Part shown: piece by piece, positions 7,754 through 17,389 of the stretch | Numbering within the stretch: position 1 is the stretch's first letter | Layout: each line of letters starts with the position of its first letter | Assembly: GCA_001314705.1 (NCBI GenBank) | Contig: LJSU01000017.1 | Span: 1 to 54,280 of the forward strand | Length of the DNA stretch: 54,280 nt | From: Rhodobacteraceae bacterium HLUCCO07 | Lineage (GTDB): Bacteria; Pseudomonadota; Alphaproteobacteria; Rhodobacterales; Rhodobacteraceae | Direction: 5' to 3' | Program-made: the position numbers and the translations under genes | The notes under the pieces: generated by a model | Database searches by the model: none | Told to the model about the DNA's origin: nothing | Seen by the model: the letters and a program-made list of their open reading frames with translations, nothing else

Positions 7754-7806
7754 GCAGCGGCCAATAGCGGATTGGCGGGGCGCACGGAAGGGGCTATGGC
7801 AGGGGC

Positions 7807-8256
7807 ATGGAACTCAACGGCCACATGCGCGCGGCGCTCGATGAGGCGCGGGCCGCCGCCCGGCGCGGCGAGGTGCCGGTGGGCGCGGTGCTGGTCTCGC
7901 CCGAGGGCGTGATCGTGGCGCGGGCCGGCAATCGCACCCGCGAATTGTCGGACCCGACCGCCCATGCCGAGATCCTCGTGATCCGGGCGCGCTGTGCCGA
8001 GCTGCGCTCCGAGCGCCTGCCGGGCCATGACCTCTACGTGACGCTCGAGCCCTGCGCGATGTGTGCCACGGCGATCTCGGCGGCGCGCATCCGGCGGCTC
8101 TATTATGGTGCGGCCGACCCCAAGAGCGGCGGAGTCGCTCATGGGGCGCGGGTGTTCAGCCATCCGCAATGCCACCATGCCCCCGAGGTCTATGACGGCA
8201 TCGCCGAGGCCGAGGCCGCCGCCCTTTTGCGGGATTTCTTTTCCCCGCGCCGCTGA
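7807..8256 (+). CDS. tadA: tRNA-specific adenosine deaminase TadA
   Basis: The 149-residue cytidine-deaminase-fold protein has the zinc-site motifs of TadA: HAE (TAHAEILVI, about residues 57-65) and PCxxC (LEPCAMCATAI, about 88-98). TadA deaminates adenosine 34 to inosine in the anticodon of tRNA-Arg(ACG) and is essential in most bacteria. Its length and the motif spacing match the family. It is divergent from the rluB-type gene with only 53 nt between the starts, so their promoters overlap. Confidence 0.92.
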   Translation: MELNGHMRAALDEARAAARRGEVPVGAVLVSPEGVIVARAGNRTRELSDPTAHAEILVIRARCAELRSERLPGHDLYVTLEPCAMCATAISAARIRRLYYGAADPKSGGVAHGARVFSHPQCHHAPEVYDGIAEAEAAALLRDFFSPRR

Positions 8257-8371
8257 AGGTCGTGCCCCCGCACGGCGCCCGCGCCTTGATTATGGGGCAG
8301 ACTTGGGGGAAGGATGAGCCGTCGCGTGGTGCCGGGCGCCGGTGCAGCCAAGTGCAGGAGAGTTTCGCGTC

Positions 8372-9919
8372 TTGTTCGAAGTCATCACCATCAGTTTCGC
8401 CTTCTTTTTCGGACTTGCGGTGCGGCAGATCGGGTTGCCGCCCCTTGTGGGGTTCCTCGCTGCCGGGTTTGCCATCAACGTCTTCGGCCCGCCGCTCGGC
8501 CTGCCCGAATATACCGGTGAAACGCTCCACCATGTTGCGCATCTTGGCGTGCTGATGCTGCTCTTCACGGTCGGGCTCAAGCTCAAGCTCGAACAGATCG
8601 CGCAGCCGCAGGTCGTGGGCGGGGCACTCTTGCATTTCGCCATTTCTGTCGGCGTCTTCATGCCGGGGCTCAAGCTTTTCATGGGGCTTGACTGGAACAC
8701 GGCGCTGTTGCTGGCGATCGCGCTGTCGTTTTCCTCGACCGTGCTGGCCGCGAAACTGCTTGAGACCAAGCGCGAGCTGGGTGCATTTCACGGGCGCACC
8801 GCCATCGGCATCCTGATCGTGCAGGACATCATCGCGTTGGTGGTGCTGGCGATCTGGTCGGGGCAGACGCCGAATATCTGGGCGCTGTTGATCTTCGGGG
8901 TGCCGCTCCTGCGCCCGGTCCTGCACTGGCTGCTGGATTTCGCCGGCCATGACGAGTTGCTGGTGCTCATGGGCATGATGCTGTCGCTGGTGATCGGTGG
9001 CATGGGGTTCGAGGCGATGGGGCTGTCGTCCGAGATCGGCGCGCTTGTGATGGGGGTGATCCTGTCGACCCATACCCGCGCCAAGGAGCTGGGCCAGTCG
9101 CTCTGGTCGCTCAAGGAGGTGTTCCTCGTCGGTTTCTTCCTGCAGATCGGGCTGACCGGTCTGCCGGATTGGGGGGCGATCATCTTTGCGGTGGCGGTCG
9201 GCATCGCGCTGGCCCTGAAGGGCGCGCTCTTCTTTGCACTCATGGTGGCGTTCAAGCTGCGGGCGCGCAGCGCGTTCCTCAGCGCGCTCAGCCTCACCGC
9301 CTATTCCGAATTCGGCCTGATCGTCGCGGCGGGAGTGCTGCCCGAGTATCTCGTGCCGCTGGCCATCGCGGTGTCGATTTCCTTCGTGATCTCGGCCCCG
9401 CTCAACCGCTTTGCCCATCCGCTCTACGAGCGGTTCGAGGGCCGGCTGCGCGCCTACCAGCGCGATACGATCCATCCCGATGAGCAGCCCAAGGCAATGG
9501 GCGATGCCGATGTGCTGATCTTCGGCATGGGCCGCACCGGCAGCGCCGCCTACCGGTTCATAGAGGAACAGGGGCTGAAGCCGCTCGGCCTCGACGCCGA
9601 CACCTACACCGCCAAGGCGCACACGCAAGCCGGGCGCAACGTGATGTTCGCTGATGCCGAGGACAGCAATTTCTGGCGCAGTTGCGATTTCAGCCATATC
9701 AAGGCCGCGATCCTCGCGATGGACGATCTGGAGGCCAAGCTCATCGCCGCCCGTTCCCTGCGACAGCGCGGGTTCACCGGCCCGATCGTGGCGCATGCCT
9801 TGCATGAATCGCACCAGGAGCAGATCCGGGAGGCGGGCGCGGACCATACCCACCTGACCATGAACCAGGCCGGGATCAGCCTGGCCGAGCGGACCTCCGA
9901 GGCCCTCAAGAAGGGCTGA
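8372..9919 (+). CDS. CPA2 cation:proton antiporter with TrkA-N (RCK) domain, KefB/RosB-like
   Basis: This 515-residue protein starts at a TTG at 8372 (LFEVITISFAFFFGLAVRQI). GGAG lies about 11 nt upstream, and this position matches where relatives start with Met; a GTG at 8342 would add 10 residues. Residues 1-380 form about 12 hydrophobic segments of the sodium/proton exchanger fold, with the helix-breaking motif GLPPLVGFLAAGF. The C-terminal part is an RCK/TrkA-N domain beginning DVLIFGMGRTGSAAYRFIEEQG (split by the nucleotide-binding glycine turn), which senses NAD(H) or similar ligands. Relatives export potassium or sodium in exchange for protons. No glutathione-gating KefF/KefG partner gene is adjacent, so KefB proper is less likely than a general K+/H+ antiporter. 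Confidence 0.88.
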   Translation: MFEVITISFAFFFGLAVRQIGLPPLVGFLAAGFAINVFGPPLGLPEYTGETLHHVAHLGVLMLLFTVGLKLKLEQIAQPQVVGGALLHFAISVGVFMPGLKLFMGLDWNTALLLAIALSFSSTVLAAKLLETKRELGAFHGRTAIGILIVQDIIALVVLAIWSGQTPNIWALLIFGVPLLRPVLHWLLDFAGHDELLVLMGMMLSLVIGGMGFEAMGLSSEIGALVMGVILSTHTRAKELGQSLWSLKEVFLVGFFLQIGLTGLPDWGAIIFAVAVGIALALKGALFFALMVAFKLRARSAFLSALSLTAYSEFGLIVAAGVLPEYLVPLAIAVSISFVISAPLNRFAHPLYERFEGRLRAYQRDTIHPDEQPKAMGDADVLIFGMGRTGSAAYRFIEEQGLKPLGLDADTYTAKAHTQAGRNVMFADAEDSNFWRSCDFSHIKAAILAMDDLEAKLIAARSLRQRGFTGPIVAHALHESHQEQIREAGADHTHLTMNQAGISLAERTSEALKKG

Positions 9920-10013
9920 CGCCGGGGCGGCGCCGGCCTGTGCTTGTGACCGATTGCCCCTGCATCACGGCCATGTTTCATTGTGCCGGGTGGGATTGAG
10001 CAGGAGACCGGGC

Positions 10014-10183
10014 ATGTGGGCAAAACTTGTGCATGAACTCCGCGACACGATGAGCCCGCCGGTTTTTCGGCGCTCCCGCTGACGGTATTTCTGCTTGTTG
10101 CCTGCACCGGCCTGATACGCGCCTTGCGGATCGACGCGGCGACCGACGGACGCCCCAGCCAGGACGCCATTGCGCCGGATTGA
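10014..10183 (+). pseudogene. Frameshifted small membrane-protein ORF (about 56 aa if repaired)
   Basis: An ATG at 10014 with a strong ribosome-binding site (AGGAG, 7 nt spacing) opens a 22-codon frame that stops at 10080-10082. One extra T in the T5 run at 10063-10067 would join it to the -1 frame, which continues to a TGA at 10181. The joined product starts MWAKLVHELRDTMSPPVF and continues SALPLTVFLLVACTGLIRAL, then a 21-residue polar tail ending AIAPD. It would have one clear membrane span. A decayed gene, an assembly error in the homopolymer, or programmed -1 slippage would all give this picture. No family is recognised. This ORF occupies most of the otherwise gene-free stretch 9920-10281. 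Confidence 0.45.
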
Positions 10184-10281
10184 AGCGTGCCGCGCGAAAC
10201 CCGCATCACCAGTGCCCCGACGCGCCTTGCGCTTTGGGGACACTGACGATGATCCATTTATAGGATATTCCCCGAAACGTC

Positions 10282-10698
10282 CTAGCCGCGCTTGATCGAG
10301 ACCTTCTTCGCTTCGGTCGCTTGCGGCGATTTCCTGGGCACGCTGATGCTCAGCACACCATCCTTGAGATTGGCCTCGATCCTGTCGCCATCGGCGTCCT
10401 CGGGCAGGCGGAACGAACGGGAAAACGCGCCATACTGACGTTCGGAGAAGAACCAGGTGTCGCCCTTTTCTTCTTTCGTGGCGCTTTTCTCGCCCTTCAC
10501 GCTCACCACGCCGGAATTGACCGAGATGTCGATGTCCTTGTCCTCGACACCGGGCAGTTCCATGGTGATGTGGTAGGCATTGTCATTGGCGCTTGCATCC
10601 GAGGCCGGTGCCAGCCAGTCGGCCACCTTGGACCCGAAATTGCGAAGCGGTTCGTAAACAGAGGGCCAAAGACCCGCCGTGTGGGATTTCTCGACCAT
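10282..10698 (-). CDS. Hsp20/alpha-crystallin family small heat-shock protein
   Basis: The 138-residue protein has an alpha-crystallin domain from about residue 40 (NAYHITMELPGVEDKDIDI) to 125. The conserved turn LKDGVLSISVPR lies near the C-terminus, and a short basic tail follows. These are ATP-independent holdase chaperones of the cytosol. The ATG at 10698 has GGAG 8 nt upstream; a GTG three codons earlier overlaps that site and is unlikely. The gene is divergent from dtd, with 111 nt between the starts. I looked for a convincing RpoH-type promoter and did not find one I would defend. Confidence 0.93.
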   Translation of the reverse strand: MVEKSHTAGLWPSVYEPLRNFGSKVADWLAPASDASANDNAYHITMELPGVEDKDIDISVNSGVVSVKGEKSATKEEKGDTWFFSERQYGAFSRSFRLPEDADGDRIEANLKDGVLSISVPRKSPQATEAKKVSIKRG

Positions 10699-10809
10699 TG
10701 TAGGCACTCCTTTGCAAGTTTACACACAATCCGTTTAGGGCGAGTCGGACACGGTCTGCATTGACCTGTGACAAGTGTCGTCATCCGGTTCACACGGAAA
10801 GGAGAGCAG

Positions 10810-11256
10810 ATGCGCGCAGTTGTGCAACGGGTGTCCGAGGCGTCGGTTCGCGTCGGGGGCGCGGTCGTCGGGCAGATCGGTCCGGGTCTGCTGATCCTCG
10901 TCTGTGCCATGCAGGACGACACCGAGGCCGAGGCCGACTGGCTGGCCGCGAAGATCGCCAAGCTGCGCATATTCCGTGATGCGGAGGGGCGGATGAACCG
11001 GTCGGTGCGCGATGTGTCGGGCGCGGCGCTGGTGGTGTCGCAATTCACGCTGGCCGCCGATACCGCCCGCGGCAATCGCCCCGGGTTTTCGCAAGCCGCG
11101 CCGCCGGAGGGGGGGGAACGGCTCTACCTGCACTTTACCGAGGCGCTGCGCGCGCAGGGCGTGCCCTGTGAAACCGGGCAGTTCGCCGCGGACATGCAGG
11201 TCGGCCTCGTCAATGACGGTCCGGTGACGATCTGGATTGACACGCGCGAGGCGTGA
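10810..11256 (+). CDS. dtd: D-aminoacyl-tRNA deacylase
   Basis: The 148-residue protein starts [17 protein letters not shown], the typical DTD N-terminus. It contains the two signature motifs that meet across the dimer interface: SQFTLAAD (about residues 77-84) and a NxGPVT motif (VNDGPVTIW) at about 136-144. It hydrolyses D-amino acids (and glycine mis-attached to tRNA-Ala) from tRNA, a proofreading step in the cytosol. The start at 10810 is placed by GGAG 5 nt upstream; an ORF extension to 10768 lacks such a site. Confidence 0.94.
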   Translation: MRAVVQRVSEASVRVGGAVVGQIGPGLLILVCAMQDDTEAEADWLAAKIAKLRIFRDAEGRMNRSVRDVSGAALVVSQFTLAADTARGNRPGFSQAAPPEGGERLYLHFTEALRAQGVPCETGQFAADMQVGLVNDGPVTIWIDTREA

Positions 11257-11377
11257 GCGAAAGGGTTGCGCCGCGGCTTTGCCGCGTCGCGGCGGGGCCT
11301 CGCTTCGCTCGGCCGGGCCCTGGGATCGCGACGGGCCCTTGTCCGACGGTCGGCCCGGGCTGTCGGCCCGTGAAAAC

Positions 11378-11399
11378 GAGTATTTTTGCCAAGAAAGAG
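11378..11399 (+). repeat. Short dispersed intergenic motif, copy 1
   Basis: The intergenic stretch between dtd and the MFS gene holds GAGTATTTTTGCCAAGAAAGAG. A close relative, GAGTATTTGGGGCAAGATGAAG, lies at 43099-43120 in another intergenic region, also just downstream of a GC-rich segment. The two agree at 16 of 22 positions, with the core GAGTATTT----CAAGA--- shared. The motif is not inside any convincing gene. Confidence 0.4.
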
Positions 11400-11501
11400 C
11401 AGGGGCGGGCGGCGTTGGCCCGTTTTGCCGGCTGGTGTCGCACGGGTCGATTGCGACACGATCGGGTCGCGAGCCTGCTTGCCATCCGGGCGGGGGATGT
11501 C

Positions 11502-12734
11502 ATGGTGCGGGATATGCGCCTCTTGATCTCTTTTGCCGCCCTCTTTCTCTCGGTGTTGCTGTTGCAGCTTTCGACCGGCGGTGTCGGGCCGCTCGATGCG
11601 CTGTCCGGGCTGGTGCTGGGATTCTCGCGGGCCGAGATCGGGATGCTGGGCTCGGCCCATTTTCTCGGGTTTTTCATCGGCTGCTGGTGGGCGCCGCGCG
11701 TCATGGGGTCGGTCGGCCATTCGCGTGCCTTTGCCGCCTTCACCGCAAGCGGCGCGATCGGGCTTCTGGCGCATTACCTGTGGATCGACGCCTATGCCTG
11801 GGCGCTGTTTCGCGTGGCCTCGGGGTTTTGCGTGGCGGGCGCCTATACGGTGGTCGAGGCATGGTTGCAGGCCAAGGTCACCAACGAGACGCGGGGGCGC
11901 ACGATGGGGGTCTACCGGGTGGTGGACATGACCGGGTCGCTGGCGGCGCAGATGGTGATCTCGGTTCTGGAGCCGGCGTCATACGTGTCCTACAACCTGC
12001 TGGCGCTGCTCTGCTGTGCCGCGCTCCTGCCGCTCACGCTGAGCCGCACGACCCAGCCCGACACGCCGGAGGCGCCCCGGCTGCACCCGATGCTCGCGAT
12101 CGGCCTGTCACCGCTCGCCGTGGCCGGCGTGGTGGTGGCGGCGCTATCCTCGGCGGCATTTCGGATGGTGGGGCCGGTTTACGGGCAGGAGGTGGGGCTG
12201 GCCACTTCTCAGATCGCGTGGTTCCTGGCCGCCTTCGTTCTGGGCGGGGCGCTGGCGCAATACCCGGTGGGCTGGCTTGCCGACCGGTTCGACCGGCGCT
12301 GGGTGTTGATCGGCATGTCGCTGGCCGCGGTGGGCAGTTGCCTTGCCACCGCGTTGATGACGGGGGTGTCGACGACGGGCATCATGCTCAATGCCGGGAT
12401 ATTCGGGGTGACGACTTTCCCGATCTATTCGATCTCGGCCGCGCATGCCCATGATTTCGCCCGCAGCGATCAGCGGGTCGAGCTTTCGGCGGCGCTCATG
12501 TTCTGGTTCGCGGTGGGGGCGATCGCGGCGCCCTATTCCGCCTCATACCTGATGGAATGGTTCGGCCCGCCCGCGCTTTTCGCGATGATCGCGGCGGGCC
12601 ATGTCGTGCTGGTGATCTTCGGCCTGACCCGGATGCGCGCCCGCGCAACGCCCAAAGAGCGCACCGCCTATGTCTGGGCGCCGCGCACCTCGTTCCTGAT
12701 CGGGCGGCTTCTGGGCAAATCGCGCGAACGCTGA
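11502..12734 (+). CDS. MFS transporter (YcaD-type)
   Basis: The 410-residue protein has about 12 hydrophobic segments. The loop 2-3 region ([26 protein letters not shown]) and the repeat [18 protein letters not shown] in the second half are MFS signature-like, with the conserved GxxxDRxxRR type pattern. Relatives such as YcaD are predicted drug/metabolite exporters of the inner membrane with unknown substrate. The ATG at 11502 ([14 protein letters not shown]) is chosen because the first membrane helix begins at residue 6. The ORF continues upstream to 11253, but that part is low-complexity and overlaps the repeat-bearing intergenic region. The true start could be 11514. Confidence 0.83.
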   Translation: MVRDMRLLISFAALFLSVLLLQLSTGGVGPLDALSGLVLGFSRAEIGMLGSAHFLGFFIGCWWAPRVMGSVGHSRAFAAFTASGAIGLLAHYLWIDAYAWALFRVASGFCVAGAYTVVEAWLQAKVTNETRGRTMGVYRVVDMTGSLAAQMVISVLEPASYVSYNLLALLCCAALLPLTLSRTTQPDTPEAPRLHPMLAIGLSPLAVAGVVVAALSSAAFRMVGPVYGQEVGLATSQIAWFLAAFVLGGALAQYPVGWLADRFDRRWVLIGMSLAAVGSCLATALMTGVSTTGIMLNAGIFGVTTFPIYSISAAHAHDFARSDQRVELSAALMFWFAVGAIAAPYSASYLMEWFGPPALFAMIAAGHVVLVIFGLTRMRARATPKERTAYVWAPRTSFLIGRLLGKSRER

Positions 12735-12832
12735 GCCTGCGCGGCAGGGCCGGATTTCGCGGGCTTGCTGGTGGCTGGAACTCGCCTGCGCAATGGTCTA
12801 GACGGGAGCCGAGCGCAGATACCGGAGCGACC

Positions 12833-14545
12833 ATGGCACGCCACCTCATCACATCGGCCATTCCCTATATCAACGGGATCAAGCACCTTGGGAACCTGGT
12901 GGGAAGCCAGCTTCCTGCCGATCTCTTTGCCCGCTATCAGCGGGCGCGCGGGCATGAGGTCCTGTTCCTGTGCGCGACCGACGAACACGGTACCCCGGCC
13001 GAGATCGCCGCCCAGAAGGCGGGCAAGCCGGTGGCGGAATATTGTGCCGAGATGCACGAGGTCCAGGCGGGGATCGCGCGTGGCTTCGGCCTGAGCTTCG
13101 ATCATTTCGGGCGCTCGTCGAGTCCGCAGAACGAGAAGCTCACCCAGCATTTCGCGGGCCGTCTCTACGAGGCCGGGCTGATCGAGGAGGTGACCGAGAA
13201 ACAGGTCTATTCCAGGGCCGACAAGCGCTTCCTGCCCGACCGCTATATCGAGGGCACGTGCCCCAACTGCGGCTACGACAAGGCGCGTGGCGACCAGTGC
13301 GAGAACTGCACCAAGCAGCTCGACCCCACGGACCTGATCAACCCGCGCAGCGCGATTTCGGGCTCGACCGATCTCGAAGTGCGCGAGACCACGCATCTTT
13401 ACCTCAAGCAATCGAAGATGCGCGACCAATTGCGCGCCTGGATCGACTCGAAAACCGACTGGCCGGTGCTGACCACGTCGATCGCGCGCAAATGGCTCGA
13501 CGATGGCGACGGGCTTCAGGACCGTGGCATCACCCGTGATCTCGACTGGGGCATTCCGGTCAAGCGTGGCGACGAGGACTGGCCCGGGATGGAGGGCAAG
13601 GTTTTCTATGTCTGGTTCGACGCGCCGATCGAGTATATCGCCTGCGCGATGGAATGGGTCGATGCGGGCAAGGGCGAGAACTGGGAACGCTGGTGGCGCA
13701 CCGACAAGGGCGCGGATGACGTGACCTATACCCAGTTCATGGGCAAGGACAACGTGCCGTTTCACACGCTCAGCTTTCCGGCCACGATCCTGGGGAGCGG
13801 TGAGCCGTGGAAGCTCGTCGATTACATCAAGAGCTTCAATTACCTCAATTATGACGGGGGGCAGTTCAGCACCTCGCAGGGGCGTGGCGTCTTCATGGAC
13901 CAGGCGCTTGACCTGCTGCCTGCCGATTACTGGCGCTGGTGGCTGTTGTCGCATGTGCCGGAGACCTCGGATTCCGAGTTCACGTGGGAGAGTTTCCAAT
14001 CCGGCGTGAACAAGGATCTGGCCGACGTCCTGGGCAATTTCGTGAGCCGCGTGACCAAGTTCTGCCGCTCGAAATTCGGTGAGGAGGTGCCAGCGGGCGG
14101 GATGCCGGGCGCGCGCGAGGCGGCGCTGATCGAGGACCTGACCGCCCGCATCCGGGCCTATGAAGCGCATATGGAGGGCATGGAAATCCGGCGCGCCGCC
14201 GCCGCGCTGCGTGCGATCTGGGTTCTGGGCAACGAATACCTGCAGGAGGCAGCGCCCTGGGCCACGTTCAAGGAGGACGAGGCGCAGGCCGCGATGCAGA
14301 TCCGCCTCGCGCTCAACCTGATCCGGCTTTACGGGGTTTTGTCGCAGCCCTTTATCCCCGACACCACGGGGCCGATCTGCGAGGCCCTGCGCTGTGAGGA
14401 CATGCATTGGCCCGATGACGTGGCCGCGGCGCTCGAGGTGCTGGGGCCGGGCCACGGGTTCAGCGTGCCCGAGAACCTGTTTTCAAAGATCACGGACGAG
14501 CAGCGCGAGGACTGGCAGGCGCGGTTTGCCGGCACGCGGGGGTAA
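12833..14545 (+). CDS. metG: Methionyl-tRNA synthetase
   Basis: The 570-residue class I synthetase charges tRNA-Met in the cytosol. The HIGH-type motif is HLGN (residues 18-21). A single zinc knuckle with [17 protein letters not shown] lies at about 143-159. The KMSKS-type loop reads FSTSQGR in this subgroup. The anticodon-binding helical domain occupies the last 170 residues, and no C-terminal EMAP dimerisation domain is present. GGAG lies 6 nt before the ATG. The gene converges with the dppF-type gene, whose stop is 20 nt away. Confidence 0.96.
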   Translation: MARHLITSAIPYINGIKHLGNLVGSQLPADLFARYQRARGHEVLFLCATDEHGTPAEIAAQKAGKPVAEYCAEMHEVQAGIARGFGLSFDHFGRSSSPQNEKLTQHFAGRLYEAGLIEEVTEKQVYSRADKRFLPDRYIEGTCPNCGYDKARGDQCENCTKQLDPTDLINPRSAISGSTDLEVRETTHLYLKQSKMRDQLRAWIDSKTDWPVLTTSIARKWLDDGDGLQDRGITRDLDWGIPVKRGDEDWPGMEGKVFYVWFDAPIEYIACAMEWVDAGKGENWERWWRTDKGADDVTYTQFMGKDNVPFHTLSFPATILGSGEPWKLVDYIKSFNYLNYDGGQFSTSQGRGVFMDQALDLLPADYWRWWLLSHVPETSDSEFTWESFQSGVNKDLADVLGNFVSRVTKFCRSKFGEEVPAGGMPGAREAALIEDLTARIRAYEAHMEGMEIRRAAAALRAIWVLGNEYLQEAAPWATFKEDEAQAAMQIRLALNLIRLYGVLSQPFIPDTTGPICEALRCEDMHWPDDVAAALEVLGPGHGFSVPENLFSKITDEQREDWQARFAGTRG

Positions 14546-14565
14546 GGCGCGCGGCGGCCCCCGCC

Positions 14566-15549
14566 TCAGGCGGCGACCGGGCCGGGAAAGTGACAGGCGA
14601 CGCGGGTCGGGCCCTTGTCTTCGAGATCGGGCTGAACCTCGCGACAGATGTCCTGCGCGCGTGGACAGCGGTCGGCGAAGGCGCAGCCCGGCGGCGGGTT
14701 GATCGGCGAGGGCGGATCGCCCGAGATCTTGAGCGGCCGGACATAGCCCTTCGACTTGCGCCGCGCGAGTGACGGCGCCGCGGACAAGAGCGCCTGAGTA
14801 TAGGGGTGTTGTGCCTTGTCGAAGAGCGCGCCGCGGCTGGCATGTTCGACGATCTTGCCCAGGTACATCACCGCCACATCGTCACAGACATGGCGGACCA
14901 CGCCGAGATCGTGGCTGATCAGCAGATAGCTGAGTCCCAACTCGTCCTTGAGCCGGGCCAGAAGGTTGAGGATCTGCGCCTGGATCGCCACGTCGAGCGC
15001 CGAGACCGGTTCGTCGCAGACCAGGAGCTTGGGGTTGGTGGTGAGCGCGCGGGCGATGGAAATGCGCTGGCGCTGGCCGCCCGAGAACTGGTGCGGAAAG
15101 AGGTTGAGCTGATCCGGGCGCAGGCCGACCAGCTTGAAAAGGTCGCGCACGCGGGCGACACGCTCTTCCATCGTGCCCATCTCCATCAGGTCCATCGGTT
15201 CGCGCACGATGTCGATCACGCGCGCCCGAGGGTTGAGCGATGAATAGGGGTCCTGGAAGATCAACTGGACGTCGCGCCGGCGGGCGCGCATCTCTTCGTC
15301 GGACAATGTCAGAAGATCCTGGCCCTCGAACAGCACCTGGCCACCGGCAGCCTCGGTCAGGCGGATCGCGGCCATGGCGGCGGTGGTCTTGCCCGAGCCG
15401 CTTTCGCCGACGATGCCGAGCGCACGGCCCTTTTCGAGCGTGAACGAGACTTGCCGCACCGCTTCGAGCACGGGGCGCGGGCCGAACAGGCCCTTGCGCG
15501 GCATGTCGAACTGCACGGTGAGATCGCGAACGTCGAGAAGCTTGGTCAT
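14566..15549 (-). CDS. Peptide-type ABC transporter ATPase, DppF/OppF-like (importer 1)
   Basis: The 327-residue ATPase has Walker A (GESGSGKTT), the Q-loop QDPYSSLNPRA, the signature SGGQRQRISIARAL and Walker B (LLVCDEPVSALDV), plus the switch His in ISHDLG. The C-terminal oligopeptide-transporter domain carries the cysteine-rich GCAFADRCPRAQDIC typical of this family, some members of which bind an Fe-S cluster there. With DppD it energises import of peptides or related amides. The start overlaps the dppD stop by 4 nt. It ends the five-gene minus-strand operon. Confidence 0.92.
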   Translation of the reverse strand: MTKLLDVRDLTVQFDMPRKGLFGPRPVLEAVRQVSFTLEKGRALGIVGESGSGKTTAAMAAIRLTEAAGGQVLFEGQDLLTLSDEEMRARRRDVQLIFQDPYSSLNPRARVIDIVREPMDLMEMGTMEERVARVRDLFKLVGLRPDQLNLFPHQFSGGQRQRISIARALTTNPKLLVCDEPVSALDVAIQAQILNLLARLKDELGLSYLLISHDLGVVRHVCDDVAVMYLGKIVEHASRGALFDKAQHPYTQALLSAAPSLARRKSKGYVRPLKISGDPPSPINPPPGCAFADRCPRAQDICREVQPDLEDKGPTRVACHFPGPVAA

Positions 15550-16520
15550 ATCCGGCCCTCCTCGACGGCGTGGCAGGCGGCGGGATGATGGTCATGGTTT
15601 ACCAGGAGCGGCTTTTCGCGGCGGCAGCGCTCATTGGCGTGTTCGCAGCGCTCGGCAAAGGCGCAGCCGGCCCCCAGAAGGTGCAGCGGCGGCACGACGC
15701 CGGGGATCTCCTTGAGCGCGTGATCCTCGCGCCCGAGAGCGGGGATGCAGTCGATCAGCCCGCGCGCGTAAGGGTGCTGCGGGAAATCAAGCACGTCGTC
15801 GGCGCGGGCCTCTTCGATGATGCGGCCGGCATACATCACCGCCACCCGGTCGGCCATTTCCGAGATGGCCCCCATGTCATGGGTGATCAGGACGATCGCC
15901 GCCCCGAAATCGCGCTGGATCTCGTTCAGCAGGTCGAAGATCTGGGCCTGCACGGTCACGTCGAGCGCGGTTGTGGGTTCATCGGCGATCAGCACCTTGG
16001 GTCGGCAAGAGACCGCCATGGCAATCATCACCCGCTGACGCATCCCGCCCGAAAGCTGGTGTGGATAGTCGTGGACGCGGGCCTTGGGCGACGGGATGCC
16101 GACCCGGTCGAGCAGCGCCACCGCATCCTTGAGCGCCTGGTCGTGGCTGACCTTCTGGTGCAGCATGATCGCCTCGGCGATCTGGTCGCCCACGGTAAAG
16201 ACCGGGTTGAGCGATGTCATCGGTTCCTGAAAGATCATGGCGATGTCGGCGCCGCGCATCGCGCGCAGTCGCGAGGGGCGGGCGCCGACCAGTTCCTCGC
16301 CGTCAAGGCGGATCGAGCCACCCGCGATCCGGCCCGGCGGCGACGGGATGAGGCCCATCGTGGCCAGCGCGGTGATCGACTTGCCACAGCCCGATTCGCC
16401 CACCACGCCCAGTGTTTCGCCCGCGTTGACATGGAGCGACACCCCGTCGAGGGCGGTGACCTGTCCATAGCGGGTGTTGAACGTGACCCTGAGGTCGTTG
16501 ATGTCGAGAAGGGCCGTCAT
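15546..16520 (-). CDS. Peptide-type ABC transporter ATPase, DppD/OppD-like (importer 1)
   Basis: The 324-residue protein shows Walker A (GESGCGKS), QEPMTSLNPV, the signature SGGMRQRVMIAMAVS, Walker B (VLIADEPTTALDVT) and HDMGAI. The C-terminal oligopeptide-transporter domain has GCAFAERCEHANERC. I place the start at the ATG at 16520, whose A is shared with the dppC stop; a GTG one codon earlier is the alternative. It probably forms a heterodimer with the DppF-like subunit on the cytosolic side of the membrane. Confidence 0.92.
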   Translation of the reverse strand: MTALLDINDLRVTFNTRYGQVTALDGVSLHVNAGETLGVVGESGCGKSITALATMGLIPSPPGRIAGGSIRLDGEELVGARPSRLRAMRGADIAMIFQEPMTSLNPVFTVGDQIAEAIMLHQKVSHDQALKDAVALLDRVGIPSPKARVHDYPHQLSGGMRQRVMIAMAVSCRPKVLIADEPTTALDVTVQAQIFDLLNEIQRDFGAAIVLITHDMGAISEMADRVAVMYAGRIIEEARADDVLDFPQHPYARGLIDCIPALGREDHALKEIPGVVPPLHLLGAGCAFAERCEHANERCRREKPLLVNHDHHPAACHAVEEGRI

Positions 16521-17389
16521 CACCGCTCCCTCAGTTTCGGGTTGAACGCGTCGTTGAGGCCGTCACCGATGAGGCTGACCGCGAAGACGGTGAAGAAGAT
16601 GGCAAGGCCGGGGAAGGTTACCGGCCACCACGCATCGAGGATGTAGTCGCGGTTGGCGCCGATCATCAGGCCCCAGCTCATCACGTTGGGATCGCCCAGG
16701 CCCAGGAAGCTCAGCCCGGCCTCGAAGAGGATCGCGATGCCGATGGTCAGGGTGGCCGACACGATCAGCGGGGGCATGGCATTGGGCAGGATCACCTTCC
16801 ACATGATGCGCATGTTGCGCGCGCCGATGGCGCGGGCGGCGGTGACGTATTCAAGCTCCTTGATCCTGAGAAACTCGGCCCGGGTGAGGCGCGCGGTCTG
16901 CGGCCAGGAGACCACGCCGATGGCAATCGCGATGGTCCAGAGCGATGGTTCGAAGAGCGTGACCAGAACCATTGCGAACAAGAGCGCGGGCAGGACCTGG
17001 AAGAACTCCGTGATGCGCATCAGGAGATTGTCGATCCAGCCGCCATAGAACCCGGCCAGCGAGCCGAGCGCGATGCCGATCACCATGGTGATTGCGGCCG
17101 CGGCGGCGCCCACGGCGAGGGTCGGGCCGCCACCGGTCAGCATACCGGCCATGATGTCGCGTCCGAGGTAATCGGTGCCGAGCGGATATTCGGGCGTGAC
17201 ACCGGGGGCTTCGTGCGGGGCCCAGACCACGTCGTAGGGATCGCCGGAATAGAAGAACGTGCCGTAGAGCGTCGCCAGCACGATGAAGGCAAGGATCACC
17301 ATGCCGACCAGCGCGGGCACATTGCGCCGGAACATGCGCCATGCTTCGCGCGCGGGGGATTCGGCCTTGTAGTCGGGCGTGTCGGTCAT
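16520..17389 (-). CDS. Peptide-type ABC transporter permease, DppC/OppC-like (importer 1)
   Basis: The 289-residue integral membrane protein starts with a cytoplasmic N-terminus and one helix (ALVGMVILAFIVLATLYGTFF). A periplasmic loop with HPLGTD-like YPLGTDYLGRDI follows, then five more helices. The coupling (EAA) loop is present as YVTAARAIGARNMRIMWKVILPN. These features define the DppC subunit of the channel. Its ATG overlaps the dppB stop (ATGA). Confidence 0.92.
   Translation of the reverse strand: MTDTPDYKAESPAREAWRMFRRNVPALVGMVILAFIVLATLYGTFFYSGDPYDVVWAPHEAPGVTPEYPLGTDYLGRDIMAGMLTGGGPTLAVGAAAAAITMVIGIALGSLAGFYGGWIDNLLMRITEFFQVLPALLFAMVLVTLFEPSLWTIAIAIGVVSWPQTARLTRAEFLRIKELEYVTAARAIGARNMRIMWKVILPNAMPPLIVSATLTIGIAILFEAGLSFLGLGDPNVMSWGLMIGANRDYILDAWWPVTFPGLAIFFTVFAVSLIGDGLNDAFNPKLRER

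Noticed and set aside
10699-10809. Possible heat-shock (RpoH) promoter between hsp20 and dtd
   Set aside because: CTTGTC-like and TTGCAA-like hexamers exist, but no partner -10 box at proper spacing was convincing.
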